Origin: Gammaproteobacteria bacterium
GTDB lineage: Bacteria > Pseudomonadota > Gammaproteobacteria > Steroidobacterales > PWYM01
Direction: 5' to 3'
Length of the DNA stretch: 37,174 nucleotides
Assembly: GCA_003567855.1 (NCBI GenBank)
Contig: PWYM01000265.1
Coordinates: 1 to 37,174 of the forward strand
Part shown: positions 16,308 through 24,874 of the stretch, in pieces
Layout: each line of letters starts with the position of its first letter
Position numbering within the stretch: the first letter of the stretch is position 1
Notes under the pieces: model-generated
Databases searched by the model: none
What the model saw: only the letters and a program-made list of their open reading frames with translations
Told to the model about the DNA's origin: nothing
Made by a program: the position numbers and the translations under genes

Positions 16308-17182
16308 ACGCCGACGCCGCGCTGGTCGCGTCGCTTGCCGACGCGCTGGGGCTGGACGCGGGCCGCGTGCGCGCCACGCCCGTGTCCGGTGGCGACATCA
16401 ACGCCGCGGCCACCGTCAGCGACGGCCGGCGCGAGGTGTTCGTGAAATTCAACGACGCACCGGCGAGCGCGGCGATGTTCGAGGCCGAAGTCGACGGGCT
16501 GGCGGCGCTGGCCGCCACCGGTACGGTGCGCGTGCCCGAGGTGATCGGTCGCGGCGAGCATGCGGGCACCGCGTGGCTCGCGCTTGAACCACTGGCACTG
16601 CGCGGCGGAAACGCGCGCGCGGCGGCGAGGCTGGGCGCCGCGCTCGCGTCACTGCATCGGGTCACCGACCACACCCATGGCTGGCATTGCGACAACACGC
16701 TGGGCACGACGCCGCAGCACAATGCGCCGCTCGCCGACTGGCCGGCCTTCTGGGCACAGCGCAGGCTGGCGCCGCAGCTCGAGCTGGCCGCGCATCACGG
16801 CGCGCCCGTCGACCTGCTCGACGCCGGCCGGCGTCTGCTCGATCGGCTCGACGCGCTGCTCGACCATTCACCGCCGCCGTCGCTGCTGCACGGCGACCTG
16901 TGGGGCGGCAACTGGGGCGCGCTGCCCGACGGCACGCCGGCGATCTTCGATCCCGCGGTCTACCGCGGCGACCGCGAGGCCGATCTTGCGATGACCCGGC
17001 TGTTCGGTGGTTTCGGCTCGGCCTTTGACGAGGCCTACATGCGCGCATGGCCCCTGCCCGCGGGCTGGGAACGGCGGCTGCCGGTCTACCAGCTCTACCA
17101 CGTGCTCAATCACTTCAACCTGTTCGGCGGGGGGTACGCGGCGCACGCGCGTCGGCTGATCGACACCGCGCTGTCGGACTGA
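16304..17182 (+). CDS. Fructosamine/ketosamine-3-kinase family protein
   Basis: The 292-residue protein has an aminoglycoside-phosphotransferase-like fold of the fructosamine kinase family, which phosphorylates sugar adducts on glycated protein amines so that they fall off. Visible features are the N-terminal VSGGDINAAATV (27-38), the nucleotide-binding lysine FVKF (Lys48), LHRVTDHTHGWHCDNTLGTTPQ (about 117-138) typical of bacterial members, catalytic Asp198 in HGDLWGGNWG and metal-binding Asp216 in IFDPAVYRGDRE. The GTG start overlaps the exonuclease stop by four bases. The true substrate in bacteria is often unproven. It converges on hemH with a 17-base gap. Confidence 0.9.
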   Translation: MNADAALVASLADALGLDAGRVRATPVSGGDINAAATVSDGRREVFVKFNDAPASAAMFEAEVDGLAALAATGTVRVPEVIGRGEHAGTAWLALEPLALRGGNARAAARLGAALASLHRVTDHTHGWHCDNTLGTTPQHNAPLADWPAFWAQRRLAPQLELAAHHGAPVDLLDAGRRLLDRLDALLDHSPPPSLLHGDLWGGNWGALPDGTPAIFDPAVYRGDREADLAMTRLFGGFGSAFDEAYMRAWPLPAGWERRLPVYQLYHVLNHFNLFGGGYAAHARRLIDTALSD

Positions 17183-17199
17183 CTCCGGGTCGGTCGAGG

Positions 17200-18309
17200 T
17201 CAGCGCTCGGCGCCGCCGGCGAGCGCGCGCTGCCGGGTCGCCTCGCGGTCGCGTTCCAGCGCCTCGCGGTCGAGCGACGCGGCGGTTTCGGGCCAGCCGC
17301 TCGCGTGGCGCCGGATCAGTGTGGCGAGCAGCGCGACGTGGTCGTCGCCCTCGTTGAGCGCGGGGACGTAGCGCAGCTCACCGCCGCCGGCATGCTCGAA
17401 ACGCTCGCGGTTTTCTTCGGCGATTTCCTCGAGCGTCTCCAGGCAGTCACATGCGAAGCCCGGGCACATCACGTCGACGGTCGGCACGCCCTCTGCGCCC
17501 CACGCTTCGAGCGTCTCGTCGGTGTAGGGGCGCAGCCACTCCTCGCGGCCGACGCGCGACTGGAAGCTGAGCTGCCACCGGTCGGCTGCGAGCCCGGCAC
17601 GTTCGGCGACGAGCCGCGCGGTTTTCAGGCACTGGCAGTGGTAGGGGTCGCCGTTGAGAAAATAGCGCTTCGGGATGCCGTGGAACGAAAACAGCACGCG
17701 CTCGCCGGCGCCGTGCTCGGCCTGGTGGGCTGCCAGCCGCGATGCCAGCGCCTCGATGTACAGCGACTCGTCGTGGTAGGCGTTGATGAAGCGCAGCTCC
17801 GGCACCCACCGCTGGCCCGACAGCGCCTGCGATACGCGGTCGAACACCGAACCGGTGGTCGTGCCGCTGTACTGCGGGTACAGCGGCAGCACGACGAGCC
17901 GTCGGCAGCCGCGTTCGCGCAGCCGCTCGAGCGCGCTCGCGATCGACGGATTGCCGTAGGTCATGCCGACCTCGACCGCGCACGGCCCTGCGAGGCTGCG
18001 CCCGAGTTCGGCGGCAATGCCGTCGGCGAGCGCGCGCGTATGCACGAGCAGCGGCGAACCGGCCTCGGTCCAGACCGTCTGGTAGGCGCGCGCCGAGCGC
18101 TTCGGCCGCACGCGCAGGATCACGCCGTTGAGCAGCAGCCACCACAGCGGGCGCGGCAGCTCGATCACGCGCGGATCCCAGAGAAATTCACGCAGGTAAC
18201 GGCGCACGGGCGCGGTCTCGGGCGCATCGGGCGTACCGAGGTTCACGACCAGGACCCCGAGCCGCTCTTCGCTCCCGTGGGCGTATTCGCTGTCACCGCG
18301 GTAATCCAT
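17200..18309 (-). CDS. hemH: Ferrochelatase
   Basis: The protein is 369 residues from the ATG at 18307-18309. This start is chosen because GGAG lies nine bases before it; ATGs at 18324 and 18342 are in frame but less well served. It inserts Fe2+ into protoporphyrin IX in the last step of protoheme synthesis. The sequence shows GVLVVNLGTPDAP, LYPQYSGTTTGSV, the catalytic His210 in FSFHGIPKRYF, HCQCLKTARL and CPGFACDCLETLEEI with the conserved glutamates (about 291-294). It is somewhat longer than E. coli HemH because of an Arg/Glu-rich C-terminal tail. It stands alone between two convergent or divergent neighbours. Confidence 0.95.
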   Translation of the reverse strand: MDYRGDSEYAHGSEERLGVLVVNLGTPDAPETAPVRRYLREFLWDPRVIELPRPLWWLLLNGVILRVRPKRSARAYQTVWTEAGSPLLVHTRALADGIAAELGRSLAGPCAVEVGMTYGNPSIASALERLRERGCRRLVVLPLYPQYSGTTTGSVFDRVSQALSGQRWVPELRFINAYHDESLYIEALASRLAAHQAEHGAGERVLFSFHGIPKRYFLNGDPYHCQCLKTARLVAERAGLAADRWQLSFQSRVGREEWLRPYTDETLEAWGAEGVPTVDVMCPGFACDCLETLEEIAEENRERFEHAGGGELRYVPALNEGDDHVALLATLIRRHASGWPETAASLDREALERDREATRQRALAGGAER

Positions 18310-18389
18310 CCGCCGGTTCTCCATTGCCTTCCGCGATGTCATGATACCCGCGCGGCGCCACGGTCCGGCGCCGGAGACGGAATTTCGCG

Positions 18390-18830
18390 ATGCTCGGACT
18401 CGGAATAGGCCTGTCGATCGCCGGCGTGCTGTTTTCGCTGATGGCGATCATGGTCGTGTTCATGGGCAACGAGGGCGCGGCAGTGCCCGCGCTGCTCGTG
18501 CCGCTGCTCGTCGGTCTGCCGCTGACCGCGCTGCTCGCGGTCATGACGCTGCGCTACTGGCCCGGCATCGGGGTGAAGCGGGCGCTCGATGCATGCCCGG
18601 GCTGGGTCTACGTGATGCTCGGGGTGCTCGCGTCGGTGCTCGGCATCGCGCTGCTCGCGCTGTTCATCGCCGCGCACACGCTCGGTGAATCGATGCCACC
18701 GCGCTTCCACGTGCCGGTTGCGACGCTCGCCTGGTACGCGCTGTCGCTGGGGCTGTTCGCGGGCCTGGTGTCGCTGCGCTCGCAGCTCGGCGCCGACGAT
18801 GCCGGCGGCCCGCCGCTCGCGGGCGGCTAG
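18390..18830 (+). CDS. Small four-helix membrane protein of unknown function
   Basis: This 146-residue, very hydrophobic protein has four predicted membrane helices (about 3-25, 31-53, 71-93 and 109-127), a short loop RYWPGIGVKRALDACPGW between the second and third, and a short polar Gly/Ala-rich tail. A GGAGACGGA stretch before the ATG gives a good ribosome-binding site. It is divergent from hemH across about 80 bases and converges on the MFS gene. I recognise no family and no catalytic motif. Codon use and composition match the neighbours, so the gene is likely real; its role is unknown. Confidence 0.7.
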   Translation: MLGLGIGLSIAGVLFSLMAIMVVFMGNEGAAVPALLVPLLVGLPLTALLAVMTLRYWPGIGVKRALDACPGWVYVMLGVLASVLGIALLALFIAAHTLGESMPPRFHVPVATLAWYALSLGLFAGLVSLRSQLGADDAGGPPLAGG

Positions 18831-18867
18831 CGCGTCGCCACCGCGCCGGCGGGTGCCCGTACAGTGC

Positions 18868-20112
18868 TCAGGCCGGCGGCGACGCGGGCCTGTCGGCGGG
18901 CCACCGCGACAGCACAACGCTCGCGATCATTGCTGCAAACGCGCACCCGAAGATCACCGTGACCATCGGCCACGGCGTGTCGTTCTGCCACCAGCCGAGC
19001 AGCTGCACGATGCAGGCTCCGGCGGCCTGCTGCATGAAACCGGTGCTGCTCGACGCCGTGCCGCTCGCCTCGGGCACCGCCGAGATCGCGCCGGTCTGGG
19101 CGCTTGGCATCGCCATCCCGTTGGCGACCGTCAGCAACGCCATTGGCGCGAAGAACGCGAGCGGCACCCACCAGCCCACCGCGGTGAACAGCACCGGGAT
19201 CCACGCGACCGACAGCGCCAGCGCGGCACCGATCAAGATCATCCGGTCGAGACCGATGCGGCCCGAGAGGCGGCCCGACAGGTAGTTACCGACGATGTAG
19301 CCCGCGGCCAGGAACAGGAAGTACAGGCCGAACTCGGTCGCCGGCCTATCGAGGACGTTGACCATCAGGTAAGGCGAACCGGCCATGAACCCGTAGAACA
19401 TGCCGGCGATCAGCATCGCCTGCAGCGTGAACAGGTGAAAGCGCGGGCGCGACAGCACCCGGCGGAATTTCTCTACAACGCCCAGCTGGCGGCGGCTGGC
19501 CGGGACCGGCGGTTCGGGCAGGTAGCGCACGCAGAACACCAGCGTCGCGACCGCCGCGGCAAGCATCACCGCGAAGATCCAGCGCCAGCCGAGCGTGTCG
19601 ACGAGTACGCCGCCGATGATCGGCGCGAGCATCGGCGGCACGACCATTGCCATCGTCGTGTACGACAGCGCCGCGGCCATGCCGCGCGGGCCGTAGAGAT
19701 CCGACATCAGCGCGCGCGTGATCACCAGCCCCGCCGCCGAGCCCATCGCCTGCAGCGCGCGGCCGGCGACGAGCACCCCCAGCGTCGGCGCGAGCCAGCA
19801 CAGCAGCGTGCCGAGCGTGAACACCACGAGCCCGGCGACGAGCACCGGGCGTCGGCCGAAGCGGTCTGACAGCGGTCCGTAGAGCAGCAGCGAGGGCCCC
19901 AGCACGAACACGAAGACGCTGAACGTGAGCTGCGCCGACCCGGTCGACACGTCGAACTCTCGCTGCACCATCGGCAGCGCGGGCACGAAGATCTGCATCG
20001 TGAACGGGCCGAGCGCCGACACCGCGGCGAACAGCAGGATCAGCGCTCGCGTTGGTCCCTCGGGCGCCGCCGGCTCGCCGGGAGCGGCGTCCGGCGTCGC
20101 GACCCGGGACAC
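18868..20112 (-). CDS. Bcr/CflA family drug-resistance MFS exporter
   Basis: The 414-residue protein has about twelve membrane helices in two bundles. The first bundle has ALILLFAAVSALGPFTMQIFVPALPMVQREF and the MFS motif A variant GPLSDRFGRRPVL between helices 2 and 3, both typical of the Bcr/CflA drug-proton antiporters. It should export hydrophobic or small polar compounds using the proton gradient. The GTG start lies three bases after the gabD stop, so it is almost certainly co-transcribed. That could point to export of a metabolite or amine, but the substrate cannot be read from sequence. Confidence 0.88.
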   Translation of the reverse strand: MSRVATPDAAPGEPAAPEGPTRALILLFAAVSALGPFTMQIFVPALPMVQREFDVSTGSAQLTFSVFVFVLGPSLLLYGPLSDRFGRRPVLVAGLVVFTLGTLLCWLAPTLGVLVAGRALQAMGSAAGLVITRALMSDLYGPRGMAAALSYTTMAMVVPPMLAPIIGGVLVDTLGWRWIFAVMLAAAVATLVFCVRYLPEPPVPASRRQLGVVEKFRRVLSRPRFHLFTLQAMLIAGMFYGFMAGSPYLMVNVLDRPATEFGLYFLFLAAGYIVGNYLSGRLSGRIGLDRMILIGAALALSVAWIPVLFTAVGWWVPLAFFAPMALLTVANGMAMPSAQTGAISAVPEASGTASSSTGFMQQAAGACIVQLLGWWQNDTPWPMVTVIFGCAFAAMIASVVLSRWPADRPASPPA

Positions 20113-20115
20113 GGG

Positions 20116-21576
20116 TCAGTCGCCGCCGAGCCCGGCCATCGCGACGTACTTGATCTCGACGAATTCGTCGATGCCGTGGTGGCTGCCCTCGCGGCCGATG
20201 CCCGACTCCTTGACCCCGCCGAAGGGTGCGACCTCGGTCGAGATGATGCCGGTGTTGAGCCCGACGATGCCGCTCTCGAGCGCCTCGGCGACCCGCCATG
20301 CGCGTGCGAGGTCGCGGGTATAGAAGTAGGCCGCGAGGCCGAACTCGGTGTCGTTGGCCATCGCGATCGCCTCGGATTCGCTGCGGAAGCGGAACAGCGG
20401 CGCGACGGGGCCGAAGGTTTCCTCGCGCGAGACCTTCATCTCGGGCGTGACGTCGGCGAGCACGGTGGGCTGGAAGAAGTTGCCGCCGAGCACGTGGCGC
20501 TTGCCGCCGGTCAGGATGCGCGCACCGCGACCGACCGCGTCCTCGAGGTGCTCCTCGACCTTCTTCACCGCGTTGTCGTCGATCAGCGGGCCCTGGTCGG
20601 TATCGCCGAGCAGCCCGTCGCCGACGACGAGCCGTTCGCTCGCGTGCGCGAGCTTCTCGGCGAACGCGTCGTAGACGCCGTCCTGGACGAAGATGCGGTT
20701 CGCACACACGCAGGTCTGCCCGGTGTTGCGGTACTTGCTCGCCATCGCGCCTTCGACGGCGGCGTCGAGGTCGGCGTCGTCGAAGACGATGAACGGCGCG
20801 TTACCGCCGAGTTCCATCGACACCTTCTTCACGGTGTCGGCGCACTGGCGAAGCAGCAGCTTGCCGATCTCGGTCGAGCCGGTGAACGACAGCTTGCGTA
20901 CCGCCGGGTTGCCGGTGAGCTCGGCGCCGATCTCGGAGGCCTTGCCGGTGACGACGTTGAACACGCCGGCCGGCACGCCGGCGCGCTCGGCGAGTTCGGC
21001 CAGCGCGAGCGCCGAGTACGGCGTCTGCTGGGCCGGCTTGCTGACGACCGTGCAGCCGGCGGCGAGCGCCGGGCCGACCTTGCGCGTGATCATCGCAGCG
21101 GGGAAGTTCCATGGCGTGATCGTCGCGACCACGCCCACGGGCTGGCGCAGCACGAGCACGCGCTGGTCGGCGTGCGGGCTCGGGATGATCTCACCGTAGA
21201 TGCGCCGCGCCTCTTCGGCGAACCACTCGAGAAAGCTTGCCGCGTAGGCGACTTCGCCGCGTGACTCGTTGAGCGGCTTGCCCTGTTCGGCAGTCATCAG
21301 CCGCGCGAGGTCCTCGCGATGCTCGAGCATCAGCCCGGCCCAGCGGCGGATGATCACCGCGCGCTCCTTGGCGGTGAGCGCGCGCCACGCCGGCCATGCG
21401 GCCTCGGCAGCCTCGATCGCCTCGCGGGTCTGCTCCTGCCCGAGGCGCGGTACGGTGCCGAGCTCGCGGCCGGTGGCCGGGTTCAGCACCGGCGCGGTCG
21501 CGCCGTCGCTGGCGTCGACCCAGCGCCCGTTCACGTAGCACTGCTGGCGGAAGAGTTTTGCGTCCGAGAATTCCAT
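20116..21576 (-). CDS. gabD: Succinate-semialdehyde dehydrogenase (NADP+)
   Basis: The protein is 486 residues from the ATG at 21574-21576. This start matches E. coli GabD (which begins ...DSNLFRQQ) and has GGAG six bases upstream; an ATG two codons earlier would place GGAG only one base or so away. It oxidises succinate semialdehyde to succinate, the last step of GABA degradation. The catalytic Cys289 lies in NTGQTCVCANR and Glu255 in SMELGGNAP, with the fold motif FTGSTEIGK. Closely related aldehyde dehydrogenases, such as glutarate-semialdehyde dehydrogenase, cannot be excluded. Upstream (23 bases) is an amino-acid symporter gene, consistent with amino-acid catabolism. Confidence 0.88.
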   Translation of the reverse strand: MEFSDAKLFRQQCYVNGRWVDASDGATAPVLNPATGRELGTVPRLGQEQTREAIEAAEAAWPAWRALTAKERAVIIRRWAGLMLEHREDLARLMTAEQGKPLNESRGEVAYAASFLEWFAEEARRIYGEIIPSPHADQRVLVLRQPVGVVATITPWNFPAAMITRKVGPALAAGCTVVSKPAQQTPYSALALAELAERAGVPAGVFNVVTGKASEIGAELTGNPAVRKLSFTGSTEIGKLLLRQCADTVKKVSMELGGNAPFIVFDDADLDAAVEGAMASKYRNTGQTCVCANRIFVQDGVYDAFAEKLAHASERLVVGDGLLGDTDQGPLIDDNAVKKVEEHLEDAVGRGARILTGGKRHVLGGNFFQPTVLADVTPEMKVSREETFGPVAPLFRFRSESEAIAMANDTEFGLAAYFYTRDLARAWRVAEALESGIVGLNTGIISTEVAPFGGVKESGIGREGSHHGIDEFVEIKYVAMAGLGGD

Positions 21577-21582
21577 GGTCAT

Positions 21583-21586
21583 CTCC
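21583..21586 (-). promoter_or_regulatory. Ribosome-binding site deciding the gabD start
   Basis: On the minus strand GGAG is followed by six bases and then the ATG at 21576. The alternative ATG at 21582 directly abuts GGAG and cannot use it, so the shorter product is favoured. Confidence 0.6.
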
Positions 21587-21601
21587 GGGCCGAGCGGGTG
21601 C

Positions 21602-23332
21602 TCAGCGCACGTCGCGGCCGCTGATCAGGTCCTCCACGGACGGTGCCGCATGCCCCGGTCCGAGGCGCCCGTCACGCAGCCGGTTGATGTAGTTGCGATA
21701 GGCGCGCATCGCCTGGTAGCCGAAGAACAGCATGATGGGCACGTTCGCGATCAGCATCACGCCGGTGCCGACGCCCGTGAAGTTGTCGAGCTGTGCGTCG
21801 GTCTGGATGAAGCCCAGCGTCGCGACGATGATCAGCGCGCAGTAGCCGAGCTTGTAAGGCAACACGGCGCCCTTGCCCATCAGGTAGATGATGCCCTGTT
21901 CACCGTAGTAGCTCCACGAGATGATCGTCGAGATCGCGAACAGCCACGCGGCGATGGTGATCAGCCACATGCCCAGGCCGTCGACCACGCTGTCGAAGGC
22001 TTTGGCCGTAAGTGTGGCGCCCACGTACACGAAGTAGATGCCGCCGTCCTGCAGCTCGGGTGCCTGCGGCGAGCGCAGCGTGCCCCAGTCGATGAATACC
22101 GCGCCGTCGTCTTCGATGCGCACGCTGCCGTCGATGCGGTGCAGGCTGTTGCCCGACTGCACGTTCTCGTGGGCCTCGACGATCACGAACACGTTCTGGC
22201 CCTGCGTCCAGTCACCCGATGCGCGCGGCAGCTCCGGCGCCTCGGTGGAGGCGAGCGTCCAGCGCTGCTCGCCGGCCGATTCCACCGCCGGCGGGGTGTC
22301 GAAGTGCACCTCGGCGGGACGGTTCCAGATGCCGGTCGACAGGATCACGAGCGCGGTGAACGTGCACACGACCAGCGTGTCGATGAACGGCTCGAGGCCG
22401 GCGACGACGCCCTCGCGCACCGGCTCGTTGGTCTTGGCCGCGGCGTGCGCGATCGGCGCCGAGCCCTGGCCGGCCTCGTTCGAGAACAGCGCGCGCTTCA
22501 TGCCGATCAGGAACGCAAACGCCGCGGTGCCGCCGATGAATGCGCCGGTGGCCTCGCTCGCCGTGAACGCCGACGTGACGATCAGCACGAAAATCCCCGG
22601 GATCTGGTCGACGTTGACGATCAGCACGTAGCTGCCGCCGAGCAGGTACAGCAGGCACATCGCCGGCACCAGCCGCCCGGCGACCGCGCCGATGCGCTTG
22701 ATGCCGCCGATGATGACCATGCCGACCACGGTCGCGAGGATGATGCCCGACACGACGCCGGGCACGCCGAAGTAGGTTTCGGTGATCTGGCCCACGTTCC
22801 ACGCCTGGAACATGTTGCCGCCGGTAATCGCCGAGATCAGCAGCGTCACGCAGAAGATGCCGCCGATGATCGTGCCCAGCGGTGCGAGCCTTGGGAAACT
22901 GCGCCGCAGCCCCTTGCTGACCACCCACATCGGTCCGCCGTGCGGGTTGTCCGGGTCGTCGGTGTTGCGGTAGAGCATCGACAGCGTGACCTCGGTAAGC
23001 TTGATGCTCATGCCGAATACGCCGACGACCCACATCCAGAACACCGCGCCGGGGCCGCCGAGCGCGATGGCCAGCGCGACGCCGCCGATGTTGCCGAGGC
23101 CGACGGTGGCCGACAGCGCGGTCGACAGCGCCTGGAAATGGTTGATCGCGCCCGGGTCGTTCGGGTCGTCGTAGCGGCCGCGGATCACCGCCCAGCCGTG
23201 GGTCAGCGAGCGCCACTGGCAGAAGCCGCTCCAGAACGTGAACAGGATGCCGGTGCCGAGCAGCACGAATACGACGGTGTCGTGCCAGAGGATCGCATTG
23301 AGCGTCTCGAGGACGCTGTCCATCGTTTCCAT
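21602..23332 (-). CDS. Alanine/glycine:cation symporter (AGCS) with inserted domain
   Basis: This 576-residue sodium:amino-acid symporter carries the family motifs GNIGGVALAIALGGPGAVFWMW (81-102), NEAGQGSAPIAHAAAKT (285-301) and STIISWSYYGEQ (468-479). Typical members are about 440-500 residues. Here, after the helix ending ILSTGIWN (about 337), roughly 100 polar residues (about 338-440) with beta-like character precede GATLTAKAFDSV and the next helix. The insert reads as one small soluble domain with no cysteines. GGGAG four bases before ATG 23332 supports the start. It lies between the thiolase and gabD on the same strand, so it may feed amino acids to that catabolic run. The function of the insert is unknown. 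Confidence 0.9.
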   Translation of the reverse strand: METMDSVLETLNAILWHDTVVFVLLGTGILFTFWSGFCQWRSLTHGWAVIRGRYDDPNDPGAINHFQALSTALSATVGLGNIGGVALAIALGGPGAVFWMWVVGVFGMSIKLTEVTLSMLYRNTDDPDNPHGGPMWVVSKGLRRSFPRLAPLGTIIGGIFCVTLLISAITGGNMFQAWNVGQITETYFGVPGVVSGIILATVVGMVIIGGIKRIGAVAGRLVPAMCLLYLLGGSYVLIVNVDQIPGIFVLIVTSAFTASEATGAFIGGTAAFAFLIGMKRALFSNEAGQGSAPIAHAAAKTNEPVREGVVAGLEPFIDTLVVCTFTALVILSTGIWNRPAEVHFDTPPAVESAGEQRWTLASTEAPELPRASGDWTQGQNVFVIVEAHENVQSGNSLHRIDGSVRIEDDGAVFIDWGTLRSPQAPELQDGGIYFVYVGATLTAKAFDSVVDGLGMWLITIAAWLFAISTIISWSYYGEQGIIYLMGKGAVLPYKLGYCALIIVATLGFIQTDAQLDNFTGVGTGVMLIANVPIMLFFGYQAMRAYRNYINRLRDGRLGPGHAAPSVEDLISGRDVR

Positions 23333-23431
23333 GAGTCTCCCTGGCCCGCCGGCCCGACGGAACTGGACTGACGCCGCCCCCGTGCGGCAGCGTGCATGTT
23401 CGCTGCGGTCGGGCGCCGGCGCAAGCCGGTA

Positions 23432-24721
23432 TCAGGCGCGGGGGGCCTCGAGAATCGCGGTGACGCCCATGCCGCCGGCGGTGCAGATCGAGATCAGTCC
23501 GCGCCCGCCGCCGTTGGCGTGAAGCTGCTTGGCGAGTGATGCGACGATACGCCCGCCGGTCGCCGCGAACGGATGCCCCATTGCGAGGCTGCCGCCCCGG
23601 ACATTGAGTTTCGCCCGGTCGATCCTGCCCAGCGGCGCATCTCGGCCGAGGCGCTCGCGGCAGAACTCGGGTGACTCCCAGGCCGCCAGCGTGGCGAGCA
23701 CCTGGGCGGCGAAGGCCTCGTGGATCTCGTAGAAGTCGAAATCCTGCAAGCCGAGCCCGGCGTCGTCGAGCATTGCCGGTACCGCGTAGGCCGGTGCCAT
23801 CAGCAGCGTCTCGTCGCGGACGAAGTCGATCGCCGCGACCTTCGCGTGCGTGATCCACGCGAGCGGCTCGAGGCCGCGCTCGCGTGCCCAGTCTTCCGAT
23901 GCGAGCAGCGCGCATGCGGCGCCGTCGGTCAGCGCGCTGGAATTGCCGGCGGTCAGCGTGCCGTGGCTGCTGCGTTCGAACGCCGGCGGCAGCTTCGCGA
24001 GCTTCTCGACACTGGTGTCGCGGCGCAGCAGGTTGTCCTCGGTGACACCTTCGAAGGGGACGACGAGATCCTCGTAGAAGCCCTCGTCCCACGCCGCCGC
24101 GGCCCGGCGGTGGCTTTCCAGCGCCAGTGCGTCCTGGGCGTCGCGGGTGATGCCCCAGCGCTGCGCGGTGATCTCGGTGCTCTGGCCCATCGACAGCTTC
24201 GTGCGCGGCTCCGCGGTGCCGGGGAACGACGGCTTCAGGTGCTTCGGCCTGAACCGCAGCCACGGCCGAAGGCGCTGGCCGAGACTGCGGGCGCGAAAGC
24301 TCTCGAGCGCGATGCGCCGGAAACCGTCGCCGAACACGATCGGCGGGTCGCTGGTGGTGTCCGTACCGCCGCCGATGCCGACGTCGATCTGGCCGAGCGC
24401 GATCTTGTTCGCGACCATCACGACACCCTCGAGCCCGGTGCCGCAGGCGCGCTGCAGGTCCACGGCCGGGGTGCGCGCACCGAGGCCCGAGCCGAGCACC
24501 GATTCGCGGGCGAGGTTCCAGTCTCGCGAGTGCTTGATCACCGCACCGAGCGCGACGTCGCCGAGCGTCTGCCCCGCGAGGTCGAAGCGTTTGACCAGGC
24601 CCTTCAGTGCGGCGGTCATGAGCTGCTGGTTCGAACAGTGACGGTACGCGGTGTGCGAGCGGCAGAACGGAATGCGCGTGCCGCCGAGTACCGCGACGCG
24701 TCGGGCCTGGCCGTTGTTCAT
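23432..24721 (-). CDS. Acetyl-CoA C-acyltransferase (thiolase, FadI-like)
   Basis: The 429-residue thiolase starts at the ATG 24719-24721, chosen because GGAGG lies nine bases upstream; the frame is open nine codons further. It cleaves 3-ketoacyl-CoA with CoA, or condenses acyl-CoAs in reverse. The nucleophile is Cys93 in LQRACGTGLEG. The His of HEAFAAQV, GHPFAATGGR and the second catalytic cysteine of CTAGGMG near the C-terminus are all present. Length and the CRSHTAYRH region resemble FadI-type proteins. No FadJ partner is adjacent, so a role in ketoacid or short-chain acyl metabolism is equally possible. The gene is divergent from the MATE exporter. Confidence 0.9.
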   Translation of the reverse strand: MNNGQARRVAVLGGTRIPFCRSHTAYRHCSNQQLMTAALKGLVKRFDLAGQTLGDVALGAVIKHSRDWNLARESVLGSGLGARTPAVDLQRACGTGLEGVVMVANKIALGQIDVGIGGGTDTTSDPPIVFGDGFRRIALESFRARSLGQRLRPWLRFRPKHLKPSFPGTAEPRTKLSMGQSTEITAQRWGITRDAQDALALESHRRAAAAWDEGFYEDLVVPFEGVTEDNLLRRDTSVEKLAKLPPAFERSSHGTLTAGNSSALTDGAACALLASEDWARERGLEPLAWITHAKVAAIDFVRDETLLMAPAYAVPAMLDDAGLGLQDFDFYEIHEAFAAQVLATLAAWESPEFCRERLGRDAPLGRIDRAKLNVRGGSLAMGHPFAATGGRIVASLAKQLHANGGGRGLISICTAGGMGVTAILEAPRA

Positions 24722-24730
24722 GCGGGTGTG

Positions 24731-24735
24731 CCTCC
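24731..24735 (-). promoter_or_regulatory. Ribosome-binding site deciding the thiolase start
   Basis: A full GGAGG on the minus strand lies nine bases before the ATG at 24721. It falls inside the longer open frame that begins at 24748, so the extra nine residues (basic, non-conserved in type) are unlikely to be translated. Confidence 0.65.
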
Positions 24736-24795
24736 GGTCATGCCGCAATGCAGACGTCGAAGTTACACGACGCCGGCCGTGCGTGTCGCGTGCGG

Positions 24796-24824
24796 CTGAC
24801 CGCCCCGTCTCTTTGGCTCACAAT
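24796..24824 (+). promoter_or_regulatory. Candidate sigma-70 promoter for the MATE gene
   Basis: CTGACC (24796-24801) and CACAAT (24819-24824) are separated by exactly 17 bases, each with four of six consensus matches. The predicted transcription start (about 24831) coincides with the base of a perfect eight-base-pair hairpin, TGCACCGG/CCGGTGCA (24832-24839 with 24847-24854). That hairpin would sit at the extreme 5' end of the message. Confidence 0.45.
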
Positions 24825-24874
24825 GTCGGGCTGCACCGGAGCCGGTCCGGTGCACACGACCTCCGGGAGTTTCG

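Noticed and set aside
17200-18309. Possible loss of a ferrochelatase catalytic glutamate at ALNEGDDHVA
   Set aside because: The catalytic glutamates of the family lie in the DCLETLEEI segment, which is intact. The other stretch is variable.
21575-23371. A 598-codon plus-strand open frame opposite the AGCS symporter
   Set aside because: It is a His/Asp/Arg-rich shadow of a clear membrane transporter gene.
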